Positions 1 to 10,042 of a stretch of DNA of 64,000 nucleotides are shown here, piece after piece. The notes below the pieces were generated by a model. The model ran no database searches. It was not told the DNA's origin and saw only the letters and a program-made list of their open reading frames with translations. The stretch is from Tritrichomonas musculus (taxonomy: Eukaryota; Parabasalia; Tritrichomonadida; Tritrichomonadidae). The stretch lies in NCBI GenBank assembly GCA_039105265.1, contig JAPFFF010000028.1:1116001-1180000 (forward strand), read 5' to 3'. Within the stretch, counting starts at the first letter, position 1. Each line of letters begins with the position of its first letter. The translations under genes and the position numbers were made by a program.

Positions 1-640
1 CTTAATATAAACTATTGGCATCTGAAAATTACTAAAAATATTCAATTAATCTATTTTGTAAATATTATTTGTAAGTTGATGTAAGAATATATAATTAGAA
101 AACATTCATAAGGCAACATATATTTGATATATTGGAAATTTGATTAAAAAATTTATATAAATCATGATTTTTTAAGTGATTGCTTTTTCAAAAAAAATTT
201 CACAAAAAAATGGTTACTCTTTCCGTAATGAAATTGAATTTTTCCGTAATCATAATGAACATTTCCGTTATTAAAGTGGATATTTCCGTTATAATCCCGA
301 AAAGACTGAAATAATTTGAAAAAATTGTAATATCTTAATAATATTGAGTTTATTTACTTTTATTATTGAAGAAATTTATTAAATATACTTTTTACCATTT
401 AATTAACTCAAAAGTATGAGAAAATATAAGTAAATACGAAAACCATTTTTGTGATAAGAAATAATTTTATAATTTTCAGATTTGAGCATTTATTATTTTA
501 TATTTTTGAATCAATTTATAATAATACTCTCAATTAAATTCAAAAGGATTCTTAATATAAACTAATTTTGTATACCGATAAAAATTTTCATATTGAAAAT
601 ATTAATTATTTCTGAAAATAAAAAATGAAATAACAAATTC
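1..640. other. AT-rich spacer with TTTCCGT repeats
   Basis: No coding region is visible. Four copies of TTTCCGT(A/T)AT-like motif begin at 220, 241, 263 and 283, a spacing of 20-22 bp, in otherwise AT-rich DNA. A short match (CTTAATATAAACTA) occurs at the left edge and again near 550. Function unknown; the repeat cluster lies about 350 bp upstream of the acyltransferase. Confidence 0.5.
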
Positions 641-1639
641 ATGGTATTTACTTTATTTTTATTAATGCTTTGGGATTCAACACCACATCAAGATGAAAAG
701 TATACACATCAAACCAAATTAAGTTCAGTTACAGAAGAAGAATTCATAGAAAATACTGTTCCATGGGTTGCCACTTGGAAAGATCGTGCAATTCAACTCT
801 TCTTTTTCATTGTGTTTTTCGGTTGGTTACGTTTTCTTCTTCTCTTAATGATTACAATTTTATATGTAATTATAATGTTACCAGTTATCCTATTTTGTAA
901 TTCTCCAAAAATTTGCAAATATACAGTTGGTCCAGGAATTGTCATTACTAGAATCTATTTCCGTTTCTTATTCTTCTTCCTTGGATGCTTCATTATCAAA
1001 AAGAAAGGTAAATTAGATCCAAATGCAAGATGCATTATTTATAATCATAATACTTTAATAGATGGACTTTTAATTTACATGTATCAACCATTCAAAGTTA
1101 TAGTTCTTGATAAAGAAAAGCATGTTCCAATTATCGGACAGATTTTAACCTCATGCGGATCAGTATTCGTTGATCGTTCTAAACATGGCGGCTTATCAAA
1201 AGTTATAACTGAATACTTAAGTGAAAAACGCGATATGCCACTTTCAATTGCTCCAGAAGGTCGTACAAATAAAGGATTCTTCATGCTTTCATTCAGAACA
1301 GGAGCATTCATTGCTGATGCACCAATCCAGCCAGTTACACTTCGTTACAGAAACTTCCTTCCATTTGGGAGAACAGGAATCATCTGGACTTACGCTCAAC
1401 CACTCGAATGGCTCATCAGAGTTTTCTCCATGCCTTTCTGCATTGTTGAAATGGACTTTTTACCAGTTGTTCAGGGTCCTGAATTTTATGAAAAGTCACC
1501 TGCTGATAAAGCTCTCTATTGCAACCTTTTAATGGCAAATAATCTTGGAGTGAAGGCTTCTGACCGTAGCACTCGTTATTACTATCATGATAAAAATGCC
1601 AAATCACAACCACAACCACAACAACCACAAACTAACTGA
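641..1639 (+). CDS. PlsC-family glycerolipid acyltransferase (LPCAT/AGPAT-like)
   Basis: Likely transfers an acyl chain from acyl-CoA to a lysophospholipid at the ER membrane. The 332-residue protein has two hydrophobic segments (about residues 52-85 and 102-117), then the acyltransferase core. Block I is the HX4D motif (H136-N-T-L-I-D141) and block III is an EGRTN motif (E206), the variant seen in LPCAT/LPEAT-type enzymes; a Pro-containing block follows near residue 227. Catalytic His and Asp are both present. The C-terminus is a short Gln/Pro-rich tail. Two starts are possible: the ATG used here, or ATG at 665 (residue 9), which removes a short hydrophobic leader and may be the real one. 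The substrate cannot be told from sequence; the family call is secure. Confidence 0.85.
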   Translation: MVFTLFLLMLWDSTPHQDEKYTHQTKLSSVTEEEFIENTVPWVATWKDRAIQLFFFIVFFGWLRFLLLLMITILYVIIMLPVILFCNSPKICKYTVGPGIVITRIYFRFLFFFLGCFIIKKKGKLDPNARCIIYNHNTLIDGLLIYMYQPFKVIVLDKEKHVPIIGQILTSCGSVFVDRSKHGGLSKVITEYLSEKRDMPLSIAPEGRTNKGFFMLSFRTGAFIADAPIQPVTLRYRNFLPFGRTGIIWTYAQPLEWLIRVFSMPFCIVEMDFLPVVQGPEFYEKSPADKALYCNLLMANNLGVKASDRSTRYYYHDKNAKSQPQPQQPQTN

Positions 1640-2481
1640 AGAAAATCAATAATGTATTTATTGTATAAAATATAGATTTTTGATTAATAATTTACATTTT
1701 ATTTGTTTAAAGAAAATAATTTGAATAAAAACTTAGATTTAATTTTTATTAAAATCAAACATAACAATTGATATCAAACAGGCCTGTTGATCAAAATCAT
1801 TGCGTGATTGATAAAAAAAAAAAAAAAGATCGAAAAAACCTGTATCGCCTGATTCGAACTAGAATCTTTGCGATTTTTTCAAAGGCATATATATATATAT
1901 TATATTGATTATTTTGTAAAATATTTTATTTTAAAATTACATCGCTTTTTATTCAATGGAAGATTGGTTCTGATTTTGCTATTACTAATCCGTTATGAAT
2001 GTAGCCTTTGTATGAATTTGCTACTGTTTGAACACGCAAAGGTAAATAAGTGGAACTTTCCTGCTTTTTTGATCCAAGACTTGCTTCTTTTCTAACACAA
2101 ACATCTGATCAATCTTCAATTGGAAAAAAAATACAGTGAAAAGGTTGACGTTTACGCATTCTGTTTGATTTTGTTCTTCATATTCAACGATGGTTGGATG
2201 CATATCTGATATAATAATTATCATTAATGATTATCCAAATGAGAAATGGGGAAGAAGGCACAAATTTAATCATCAACAAGCTTTGATGAAATCTAAAAAT
2301 AACTTGAAAAAAAATAAATATATGCTTTTTGAATTAGTCAATTCTGAAGATCAAAATATTTAATAATTCGTCGAAGAACACACAAAAAATTAATAACACT
2401 GATGAACAATCAGGTAAAAATTTATTAAAAAAAAAAAAAAAAAAAAACAGATAAAATTTTTTTTTTATTTATCAGCATGAA
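1640..2481. other. Intergenic, no gene seen
   Basis: AT-rich, with homopolymer A/T runs (about 1814-1828 and 2428-2448) and a short (TA)n stretch near 1890. A GTTCGAATC box on the minus strand near 1855 resembles a tRNA B-box, but no cloverleaf can be drawn. No ORF here resembles a gene. Confidence 0.5.
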
Positions 2482-4191
2482 TTATGAAATGATGCATTTC
2501 TTTTTCTTCTCATCTTTGTTTTTATCATCTTTTTCATCATCAGTAATAATCTCATCATCATCATCATAATTATTATTTATAAGATTTTCAACATTTTTTA
2601 TTTCATCACAAATAATTTGATAAGATTCTTTTGCCAAGTATTCAAATACCTTTTTGATATTAATATCTTTTTTTGCTGAAACTTCAAAGTATTTTGTCTT
2701 AAATTTGTTTTCTAATTCAATTATTTCTTCTTTACTACAAGCAGGCTCAAGATCGCATTTGTTTCCTAAAAGAATTGTTGAAGTTGGGATTAGTTCACTA
2801 TATAATTCATCTAAATATTGTGCAGCTCGAGTAAAAGAAGAATAGTTAGATGAGTCAAAAACAACAACAAAACTGTCTGTTCCTTTATAATAACATTTTG
2901 TTATTGGATGAAATTTTTCTATACCTGCAGTATCCCAAAAGTGACATTTTACTTCATATCCATCAAAATTAAAAATTTTTTTAATGAAATCAACACCAAT
3001 TGTTGCTAATGTACTTTCTGTAAAAGTTCCTTTAGCATATCTTACAAGAATACTTGACTTTCCAGAAGCTGATGAACCTAGCAAAAGTATTTTAATTAAT
3101 GGCAAAGATGATTTTATTTCAATTTTTGGCAGTTTTTTTGTTGTTTTATTAATTGTAATTTTTTCAAACATTTCACATCCTCTAAATGCATCGTGAGCAA
3201 TACTTTTTACTGTACACGGTATTGTTAAATTAACCAATGATTTGCATCCAGCAAAAGCACAATATCCAATAGATATTAATGATGGAGGATTATTGACATT
3301 TACCAATGATGTGCAATTGAAAAAAGTAGAACTTTCTATTTCTGTTACTGAAGGAGGAATTGTGATTTCTTTCAACGATGAACAATTAGCAAATGCATAT
3401 CTATCAATAGATGTTACAGATGAAGGAATTTCAATTTTTTCTAATGATATACAATCAAAAAATGTATATGGATAAATTTTTTGTACAGTAGATGGAATTA
3501 TGAATTCTTTTAATGATTTGAAACCTTGAAAATCAAGAATTCCAATTTTACTTATATTAAAAGGAATTACAACTTTTTTAATTGATTTACAACCAGAAAT
3601 AAAGCGATCACCAATCGACTTTACTGAAGAATGAATAATCATTTCTTCAAGTTTTTCACAATATTTAAATGCAAAATCTCCAATTGATTCTACCGAAGAT
3701 GGAATTGTGATTTCTTTTAGATTTATGCATCTATCAAAAGCGTTGTCTCCAATTGATTTTATTGATGATGGAATAACAAATGTTGCTAATTTTTCACAAC
3801 CGTCAAATAAATGCTTGTTTATAGATGTTATTGAGGAAGGAATTATTATTTCTTCAAGTTTTTTACAATTTTTGAAAGCATATTCACCTATTGATTCTAC
3901 TGAAGATGGAATTGTAATTTCTTTTAGATTTATACATTCCTCAAAAGCATTATTTCCAATTGATTTTACTGATGATGGAATTGTAATTTCTTTTAGATTT
4001 ATGCATCCTTCAAAAGCATTATTTCCAATTAATTTTATTGATGATGGAATTGAGATTTTTGTGAGGTTTATACAATGACTAACACAATTGTTTCCTATTT
4101 CAATATTTGGCAATGACAATAAAAAATCAAAAATATCTTTATTATTGTTATCTAGTGCAAGTTTTAATGCGTTTATATTAAAAAAATTAAT
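2482..4191 (-). CDS. BspA-type LRR - Rab-like GTPase fusion (5' partial)
   Basis: An N-terminal run of about 12 BspA/LRR_5 repeats (I-P-S-S-V-x-S-I-G-x-x-A-F-x-x-C) is followed by a complete Rab-like G domain. Visible G motifs are the P-loop GSSASGKSS, TIGVDF (switch I), WDTAG, NKCDL and VSAKK. The protein ends in a polybasic stretch and CIIS, a plausible CAAX box for prenylation. The switch II glutamine is replaced (DTAGIE instead of DTAGQE), so GTP hydrolysis is probably impaired. There is no ATG at the 5' end: the frame is open back to 4191 and reads as the end of an ankyrin repeat. Together with the DUF3447 gene just upstream (4315-5376) this suggests the 3' part of one ancestral gene. 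The G-domain call is secure; whether it is expressed alone is uncertain. Confidence 0.75.
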   Translation of the reverse strand: MNFFNINALKLALDNNNKDIFDFLLSLPNIEIGNNCVSHCINLTKISIPSSIKLIGNNAFEGCINLKEITIPSSVKSIGNNAFEECINLKEITIPSSVESIGEYAFKNCKKLEEIIIPSSITSINKHLFDGCEKLATFVIPSSIKSIGDNAFDRCINLKEITIPSSVESIGDFAFKYCEKLEEMIIHSSVKSIGDRFISGCKSIKKVVIPFNISKIGILDFQGFKSLKEFIIPSTVQKIYPYTFFDCISLEKIEIPSSVTSIDRYAFANCSSLKEITIPPSVTEIESSTFFNCTSLVNVNNPPSLISIGYCAFAGCKSLVNLTIPCTVKSIAHDAFRGCEMFEKITINKTTKKLPKIEIKSSLPLIKILLLGSSASGKSSILVRYAKGTFTESTLATIGVDFIKKIFNFDGYEVKCHFWDTAGIEKFHPITKCYYKGTDSFVVVFDSSNYSSFTRAAQYLDELYSELIPTSTILLGNKCDLEPACSKEEIIELENKFKTKYFEVSAKKDINIKKVFEYLAKESYQIICDEIKNVENLINNNYDDDDEIITDDEKDDKNKDEKKKKCIIS

Positions 4192-4314
4192 TTAAATTTC
4201 ATTAAAAAATATAATCAATTAAAAACGTGATTTTGCATAGAAATATCATTTAAAAAGTTGCATAATCAAATTGGATTCAATTTTATAATTTTTGAAATTT
4301 TATTTTCGAAAATG

Positions 4315-5376
4315 TTATAAAATGATCATTTCATTTATATTCAATCCATCTATATTTAAATAAAACTTAACAAGATGATAATAATCATATTCAACTGCAT
4401 AATAAAAGTAAAATTTTTCATCAATTTCAGTCGGTATAAATTGAAAATTATAAAAACGAAATCCATAAAAAGCTTCGTTTCTGAGATAATTTGAACTAAC
4501 TTTCAAATCATCATTTTTGATGAAATTATTTTTAAAATAGTTCGCAAAATCGTTATTATGGCATTTTATTGACTCTTTTAAGCATTCAACATAAGTTAAA
4601 TCGTCTGGACTGATATGATTATATTCAAGAAAATGAATAATTTCAGGATTTTGACCATGAATTGCATACATCCATAATGATGAAGTTACTCTAACGTTGT
4701 TTTGAAATAAAAATTGTAAAATTTGAATTGATCCAAAAAATGCAGAATATTCAATTAAAGTTGGACTTTTATTTTTCAGAAATGAATTGGTTTCATAGGC
4801 CATTGGTTTAATTTGCATTGAAAGTGAGAATTCATTTTTATTATAACAAATAATAAAGTTTTCAATTTCATCATTTCGGATGATTTCACATAAAAAATAA
4901 TCATTTTCACCTTTATGTCTTTTTTCGTCATAATATTCAGGCAATTTTATTGAATCTTCATTTGGATTAAGTTTGTTGATTTCTGGAATGAAATAATCTT
5001 TATAGTTATATTTTTCAATAAGTTGTAAAATATCTTGATCGAATGCTAAAATATCTTCGTCTATAAGGAGTAAGAGAATTCGTTGGCATTTCTTAAAAAG
5101 ATTAAAAATTTCTATATTTGAAAATGCTTGCTTGATTTCTTTTTTAAAATGAATAATTATTTTTTTGATTTTTTCAAAGAAAAATGGACCTCGATGATGA
5201 TTTTTAGCTATCTTATAAATTATACGTAGAATTGATTTGAGTTCTTGAATATCAATCTGATTTTGTTGGAAATCTAAAAATGAACTAAAATCATCGAAAA
5301 TTTCAGTACTTTCTTGATCATCAAGAAACTCTAATATTTGATTCTGTATTGTTTTCATTTTTTCTAGGTATTCCAT
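4315..5376 (-). CDS. DUF3447 / ankyrin-like protein, probably 3'-truncated
   Basis: 353 residues starting MEYLEKMKTIQNQILEFL, the signature N-terminus of the family that recurs five more times in this window. Family landmarks are the NHHRG block, the helix with ILLLLIDED, the KGENDYFLCEIIRNDEIE block, a LIEYSAFFGSIQILQFLF ankyrin-like repeat, and ESIKCHNND. It stops in the middle of what is an ankyrin repeat in the intact relative at 43775-45508, after NINEMIIL. About 120 bp downstream an ankyrin frame resumes and runs into the LRR-Rab region. No GT...AG intron can be drawn across the gap, so it is either a truncated gene or the 5' half of a broken one. These proteins are presumed protein-interaction scaffolds; no enzymatic role is known. 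Confidence 0.75.
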   Translation of the reverse strand: MEYLEKMKTIQNQILEFLDDQESTEIFDDFSSFLDFQQNQIDIQELKSILRIIYKIAKNHHRGPFFFEKIKKIIIHFKKEIKQAFSNIEIFNLFKKCQRILLLLIDEDILAFDQDILQLIEKYNYKDYFIPEINKLNPNEDSIKLPEYYDEKRHKGENDYFLCEIIRNDEIENFIICYNKNEFSLSMQIKPMAYETNSFLKNKSPTLIEYSAFFGSIQILQFLFQNNVRVTSSLWMYAIHGQNPEIIHFLEYNHISPDDLTYVECLKESIKCHNNDFANYFKNNFIKNDDLKVSSNYLRNEAFYGFRFYNFQFIPTEIDEKFYFYYAVEYDYYHLVKFYLNIDGLNINEMIIL

Positions 5377-7059
5377 TTTACCTCAAGTTGTAAAAAAGCA
5401 AAAGATAATTTTAATGAGAATAAATTCTGAGGTTTTATATTCAATTTTGTGAAAATAAAATGGCGGTTAGATTGAATTTATAAAGAAATCTAGTTTTCAA
5501 GTATCATGATAGATAAAGAACATTAAAAAAAAAAAAAATCTATTTTTACTATATTTTTGTGCATAAGAGAAAAGCCAATATTTCTATTTTCTCACCAATT
5601 GATGAAAGAAAAAAACCTATTATTTATTTTTTTTGGCTTATTTGTGAGATAACTTAAAATATTCCATTTTGCTATGATAAAACATAATAATTTATTAATT
5701 ATTTAATAAGCAAGGAACTCCACTTTTTTCTTCATCATTTATGTATTTAACATTTTTTTTTTTCAAAATATATGTTATTTAATTATCTAGATTAGTGTAA
5801 ATTGCATAATAAAGCATAAAATTTGGAGTATTTAATAAGTAAGGTATCATGATCACAAATTCAAAATATGCAGATTATATTTAGAAATAAAAATTTCTTT
5901 TTAAGTTAATTGTATTAATGGTGTAAAATGTTTGATATAAACAAAGTAATTTAAAAGCGAATAATGAATAAAAATCGATCAAAATATGAAATGTAAATAA
6001 ATCCACAATAAGCCAAGAATTCAGGAATACAATGGAATATAAAACTGACAAAATTGCTTCTGATGATATAAATTGAATGGTCGATAATTTAATTAATTGT
6101 AATAATTGAAAAACATTTTTTAAGTTACTATCTTCATATAAATATAATTAAAAAATTTGTAATAAAGATAGTACAGCGAAAGATGCCAAAATTAGACTAA
6201 CTAAGGCAGGATAACTTCGATGAATATTGCATGACTAGACAATTATCGATAAAAATTAATATTTAAATCAAGTTAAGAATCACACTCACTTTCAAACAAC
6301 TCAGAAACTCTTTAAAGATATGGTTTCTTGCAAACAATAAAATTATGAAATATAAAAAATTATGAGTTACGGATTTTATTTACATGAAAGAACGCCAATT
6401 AAATTATATAACAAAAAAAACATTAATGAAAAGACATTTGATAAATTGAGAAAAATTTATTTATCTAATAAATAGTTTGAGAATTCATAACATTTTTCGA
6501 GGAAAGAAACAGATTCAAATTCAAATTTAAAAAATATTCACCTTGGATATTAGATCTAAAAACAAATTTTAAATATAAATAATATATTGGAAATCTTTTT
6601 ATTTTTAATCTAAAATTTGATTTAATTTGAAAAGTCAACATTTGTATTCACAAAGCATGAAAACATCACAGAAAACTAAGAAAGTCAATTTAATGTTATT
6701 ATTAAAACTTCACATACAATTATAAATCCATTTTTATTTATCAAAATTTGAAATAATCATTATTGATTGAAAGATTAAAAGGAAGCCAATTCTATGGTAA
6801 TATCTTTTAACCGTCTAGATATTTTCAACAAAATTGATAAATACTTATATTACTGATTGATCGATGAAGGAAGCAAATTCAATGTTAAGATGAATATAAC
6901 CATAGAATTGAATTAGCAAAGATATAAATATTTATCAATTCCGTTGAAAATAATCAGACGGTTAATTTCAATATTCAAGATATAACCGTCTAGATATTTG
7001 TAAATTGAATGCAATGTATTCAATATTGTGGCCTTTTTTTGATAAATTAAGTTGTGTTT
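5377..7059. other. Intergenic, nested inverted repeats near the right end
   Basis: About 1.7 kb of AT-rich DNA with no supported gene. The only structure I see is at 6786-6999 (listed separately). TAAGNAAGG-like and AGCCAA-containing short motifs recur but without a clear pattern. Confidence 0.5.
6786..6999. repeat. Nested inverted repeats upstream of the Pmp gene
   Basis: CAATTCTATGGTAATAT (6787-6803) is inverted at about 6893-6909. A second pair, about 37 bp with few mismatches, spans 6808-6843 and 6927-6964 (TTAACCGTCTAGAT...AATAAATA-type arms). A direct copy of the ATAACCGTCTAGATATT part occurs at about 6982-6998. The block ends about 60 bp before the Pmp start codon. It could be a small hairpin element (MITE-like) or a regulatory structure; sequence alone does not decide. 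Confidence 0.6.
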
Positions 7060-9798
7060 ATGTTTTTAGCTTTTTTAACAATTTCAATCTTTTCAAAGCC
7101 GGATATTTCAGATCAACAATTCAAAAATGCTTATTTACTAGATGATGAGCCTATTTGCACATATGATATTTTATACAACAATACAGTTATATCAAATAGC
7201 GCTATATGTCTTGTACGATGTACATTCAAATCCATTAAATCAACAGATGGAGGAGCTGTCGTTGTTAGTTTAAGAAATAGATTTGGATTGAAAAATATTT
7301 TTATAAATTGCACATTTTTGCAATGCCAATCAGATAATGGGGGAGCAATTTACCTTAATATCGAAAAAAATTCCAATACAACTATTATTAATTCATTATT
7401 TAGTAATAATTTGGCCCAAAAAATAGGAGGTGCAATTATAGCCATTTCAAAAATAGAATGCTATTTAGAAATAAGAAATTCCATATTTAACAATAATTCA
7501 GCAAAATTTTATGCGGGTTCTATTTATTATTCTAATATAAGCTATAATATTGACAATTGCCAATTCTGTGGAAATAGTATTAATAGTGGCAAAGTTACTG
7601 ATCCCATTTTGAACGGAGGCTCTGTATTTTGTTTGGATTCAAATGGATCTTTTATTAATTGTAATTTTGATAACAATAATGCAATTAGTAAATGGAGTGA
7701 TGTATATGGTGGAGCAGTTTCAATTAGAGATTCAAATGGATATTTTATCGGATGTACATTTACTAATAATAAAGCAGATTGCCAGAATAGTATTACTGGA
7801 CATCAATCATTTGGAGGTTCTATTTCATTTATGTGCTATAAAAAAGATTCTATTTGGAAATTTAACAATTGCACTTTTCAAAATAATACAGTATATTCAA
7901 CTTCAAAAAATGCTAATGGCGGCTCAATTTGTTCTTATATCGTAAATTATGACGTTATCTTGTTTAGTTTCGTTTTTGAAGATGTAATTTTTATCAGTAA
8001 TAGTGCTTATTCTTCAGTTGGATCAAATGGTGGGGCAATATTTTTTTTAAATACAAATAGATACTCAGTCATAAATTCTTCTTTTTACAGAACATCATTT
8101 ATTAATAATTATGCTAATTTAAAATCAACAGGAGGTGCTATTTATTTTTCAAATGAAGAAAAAAATACAAAATCGAAATACTTTTTTTCAGATTCTATTT
8201 TTAATAACAATACAGCAAATTCTCAAAAATCTTCTTCACTTGGGGGTGCAATTTATTTGAATCAAATTAGAGGATCAATTCAAAATTGCACATTTACGAA
8301 TAATATGGCAAAAACTTTTTCAGGAGAATATTTAATCTCAGGTACTGAACCACGTTCAATGGGAGGTGCTGTTTACTTAAATAAATCAAATATCGACTTT
8401 ATAAAAAGCACATTTAATAACAACACCGGATTTGGAGAAGCACCAAAGCATGTTTCAACCGGCCAAGGAGGCGCAATTTGTGCTGAAGATTCAATTAGTA
8501 GCTTATTTAACTGTATTTTTTTCAATAACACATTAGTTAACTATGGAAATAAATTTGACATCGATTGCTATACAGAAGGAGGTGCTTGCTATTTCTCAAA
8601 TTCAAATGCAGCAGTGACTGATTGCAATTTCTTTAACAATTCAGCAATAATTTATCCTTCTGAATACAGTTCTTACTTCTCAGCACGAATATACGGAGGC
8701 GCTCTCTATTCGCACTGTGTGAAACACTCTTTGAATTGCACAAATTGCGTTTTCATAGACAATTTAGTGCTGATTAGTGACAACAAAGAAAAAGAATTCG
8801 CAGGAGCCGTTTATCTCACAAATGGCACTTTCGATAGTTGCATATTTAAAGACAATTCTGCATACAATGGCGGAGACATAAGATATGACCAGATATTAAA
8901 TTCAAGATTGACAATCAAAAAGTGCAGCTTTCAATATGGTCTCTCTAAAAAACACGAAATTAAATCACTGATTCACATCCGTACCAGTTCAAACATATCA
9001 TTACCAAATTTGTTCACAGAAAACAAAGTTGCAATAAACATTAAGTCTTATTTGTTTGATGGTGAAATTGAACAGAGTCCATCAACACTTAAATTCAAAT
9101 TCAATCAAAACTGCATGTCACCTTTTAATGAAGCATTCTATAAAACTGAAGGACTGTTGTTATTTGATGAAAATGGTCTAAACAAAGAAACTTTCAATAA
9201 TGCTTTCCAATCTGACTGTGGTGATTTTATAATATCACAAACAATACCAATCATCACAGAAACCCAAGAAATAAAAACACAAACACCAACTATGACATTG
9301 GCTCCAACTAAATCAAAAACACAAACACCTTCTAAAACATTGATTCCAACTAAAACAAAGACACAAACACCTACCAAAACAAGATCTATGACATTTACAC
9401 CTACTAAGTCAATCTCATTGGCTCCTACTGCCACATATATACCATCGGCTACAAAGACCAAAACACCAATGCCAACAAAGACAATGGTTACTCATACAGA
9501 AGAGATTAAAACACCAAGCCAAAGCATTCCAATTGTCACACATACAGAACCAATTATTACTATTACGAAGGATATAGAGACACCTACACAGTCACTTCCT
9601 GTAATTGACGACAATACAAATCAAAAATCAAAAAATGATAAAAAAGAAATACATATAATTTGCATTTTCCTGATCGGTAACATGCTTCTCCAAATCATTC
9701 TTATTGTGATGATTTTCGTCTTAATTGCTACAATTAAATCAAAGAAAAAGAAAGAAACTGATATAATTGATAGATCACTACTTGATAGTTTGGCTTAA
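7060..9798 (+). CDS. Pmp-like (Chlamydia-type) surface protein, parallel beta-helix, single TM anchor
   Basis: 912 residues from the ATG at 7060 (a GTG 6 bp upstream is not used by eukaryotes). An N-terminal hydrophobic stretch (MFLAFLTISIFS) fits a signal peptide. The ectodomain carries about 15 GGA(I/V/L)-type motifs alternating with F-x-N-N motifs and regular Cys, as in chlamydial polymorphic membrane proteins and the trichomonad Pmp family. A Thr/Pro-rich stalk with TKTQTPTKT-like repeats spans about residues 725-850. One transmembrane helix (about 865-890) is followed by KSKKKK and a short tail containing DRSLL, which fits a DxxLL sorting signal. Expected role: a cell-surface or secretory-pathway protein, possibly an adhesin. 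The gene is whole, unlike the Pmp remnants at 33.7-35.4 kb. Confidence 0.85.
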   Translation: MFLAFLTISIFSKPDISDQQFKNAYLLDDEPICTYDILYNNTVISNSAICLVRCTFKSIKSTDGGAVVVSLRNRFGLKNIFINCTFLQCQSDNGGAIYLNIEKNSNTTIINSLFSNNLAQKIGGAIIAISKIECYLEIRNSIFNNNSAKFYAGSIYYSNISYNIDNCQFCGNSINSGKVTDPILNGGSVFCLDSNGSFINCNFDNNNAISKWSDVYGGAVSIRDSNGYFIGCTFTNNKADCQNSITGHQSFGGSISFMCYKKDSIWKFNNCTFQNNTVYSTSKNANGGSICSYIVNYDVILFSFVFEDVIFISNSAYSSVGSNGGAIFFLNTNRYSVINSSFYRTSFINNYANLKSTGGAIYFSNEEKNTKSKYFFSDSIFNNNTANSQKSSSLGGAIYLNQIRGSIQNCTFTNNMAKTFSGEYLISGTEPRSMGGAVYLNKSNIDFIKSTFNNNTGFGEAPKHVSTGQGGAICAEDSISSLFNCIFFNNTLVNYGNKFDIDCYTEGGACYFSNSNAAVTDCNFFNNSAIIYPSEYSSYFSARIYGGALYSHCVKHSLNCTNCVFIDNLVLISDNKEKEFAGAVYLTNGTFDSCIFKDNSAYNGGDIRYDQILNSRLTIKKCSFQYGLSKKHEIKSLIHIRTSSNISLPNLFTENKVAINIKSYLFDGEIEQSPSTLKFKFNQNCMSPFNEAFYKTEGLLLFDENGLNKETFNNAFQSDCGDFIISQTIPIITETQEIKTQTPTMTLAPTKSKTQTPSKTLIPTKTKTQTPTKTRSMTFTPTKSISLAPTATYIPSATKTKTPMPTKTMVTHTEEIKTPSQSIPIVTHTEPIITITKDIETPTQSLPVIDDNTNQKSKNDKKEIHIICIFLIGNMLLQIILIVMIFVLIATIKSKKKKETDIIDRSLLDSLA

Positions 9799-10042
9799 AT
9801 AAAAAATAAAATAAAATAACACATATCATCTATATTTTGAGTCTCAATACTTAAGAAAAAAAAAATTAATACAAAAGATCAAACGAATTCTATATAATTC
9901 ATTAAAAAATGTATGTTTCATTTCCAATTTTCAGAAATATTTTCCAAAATTGAAAAATTTACTTTTTTGAAAGAAAACGATTTTTTCACATAGAATATCT
10001 TTTTGTTAATAATAATAATAAAAAGATACAAAATATCTAAGT

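Noticed and set aside
1790-1880. tRNA-like B-box GTTCGAATC on the minus strand
   Set aside because: Neither strand gives a cloverleaf; T stem has two mismatches and no acceptor partner exists.
3242-4078. Plus-strand ORFs opposite the LRR array
   Set aside because: Antisense images of the repeated LRR codons; periodic for the same reason and without own features.
4192-4314. Intron between the DUF3447 ORF and the LRR-Rab ORF
   Set aside because: On the coding strand I found no AG acceptor in the interval and only one weak GT, so a canonical spliceosomal intron does not fit.
9138-9461. Minus-strand ORF over the Thr-rich stalk of the Pmp gene
   Set aside because: Antisense shadow of the ACA/CCA-rich repeats; its Val/Gly-rich sequence has no independent support.
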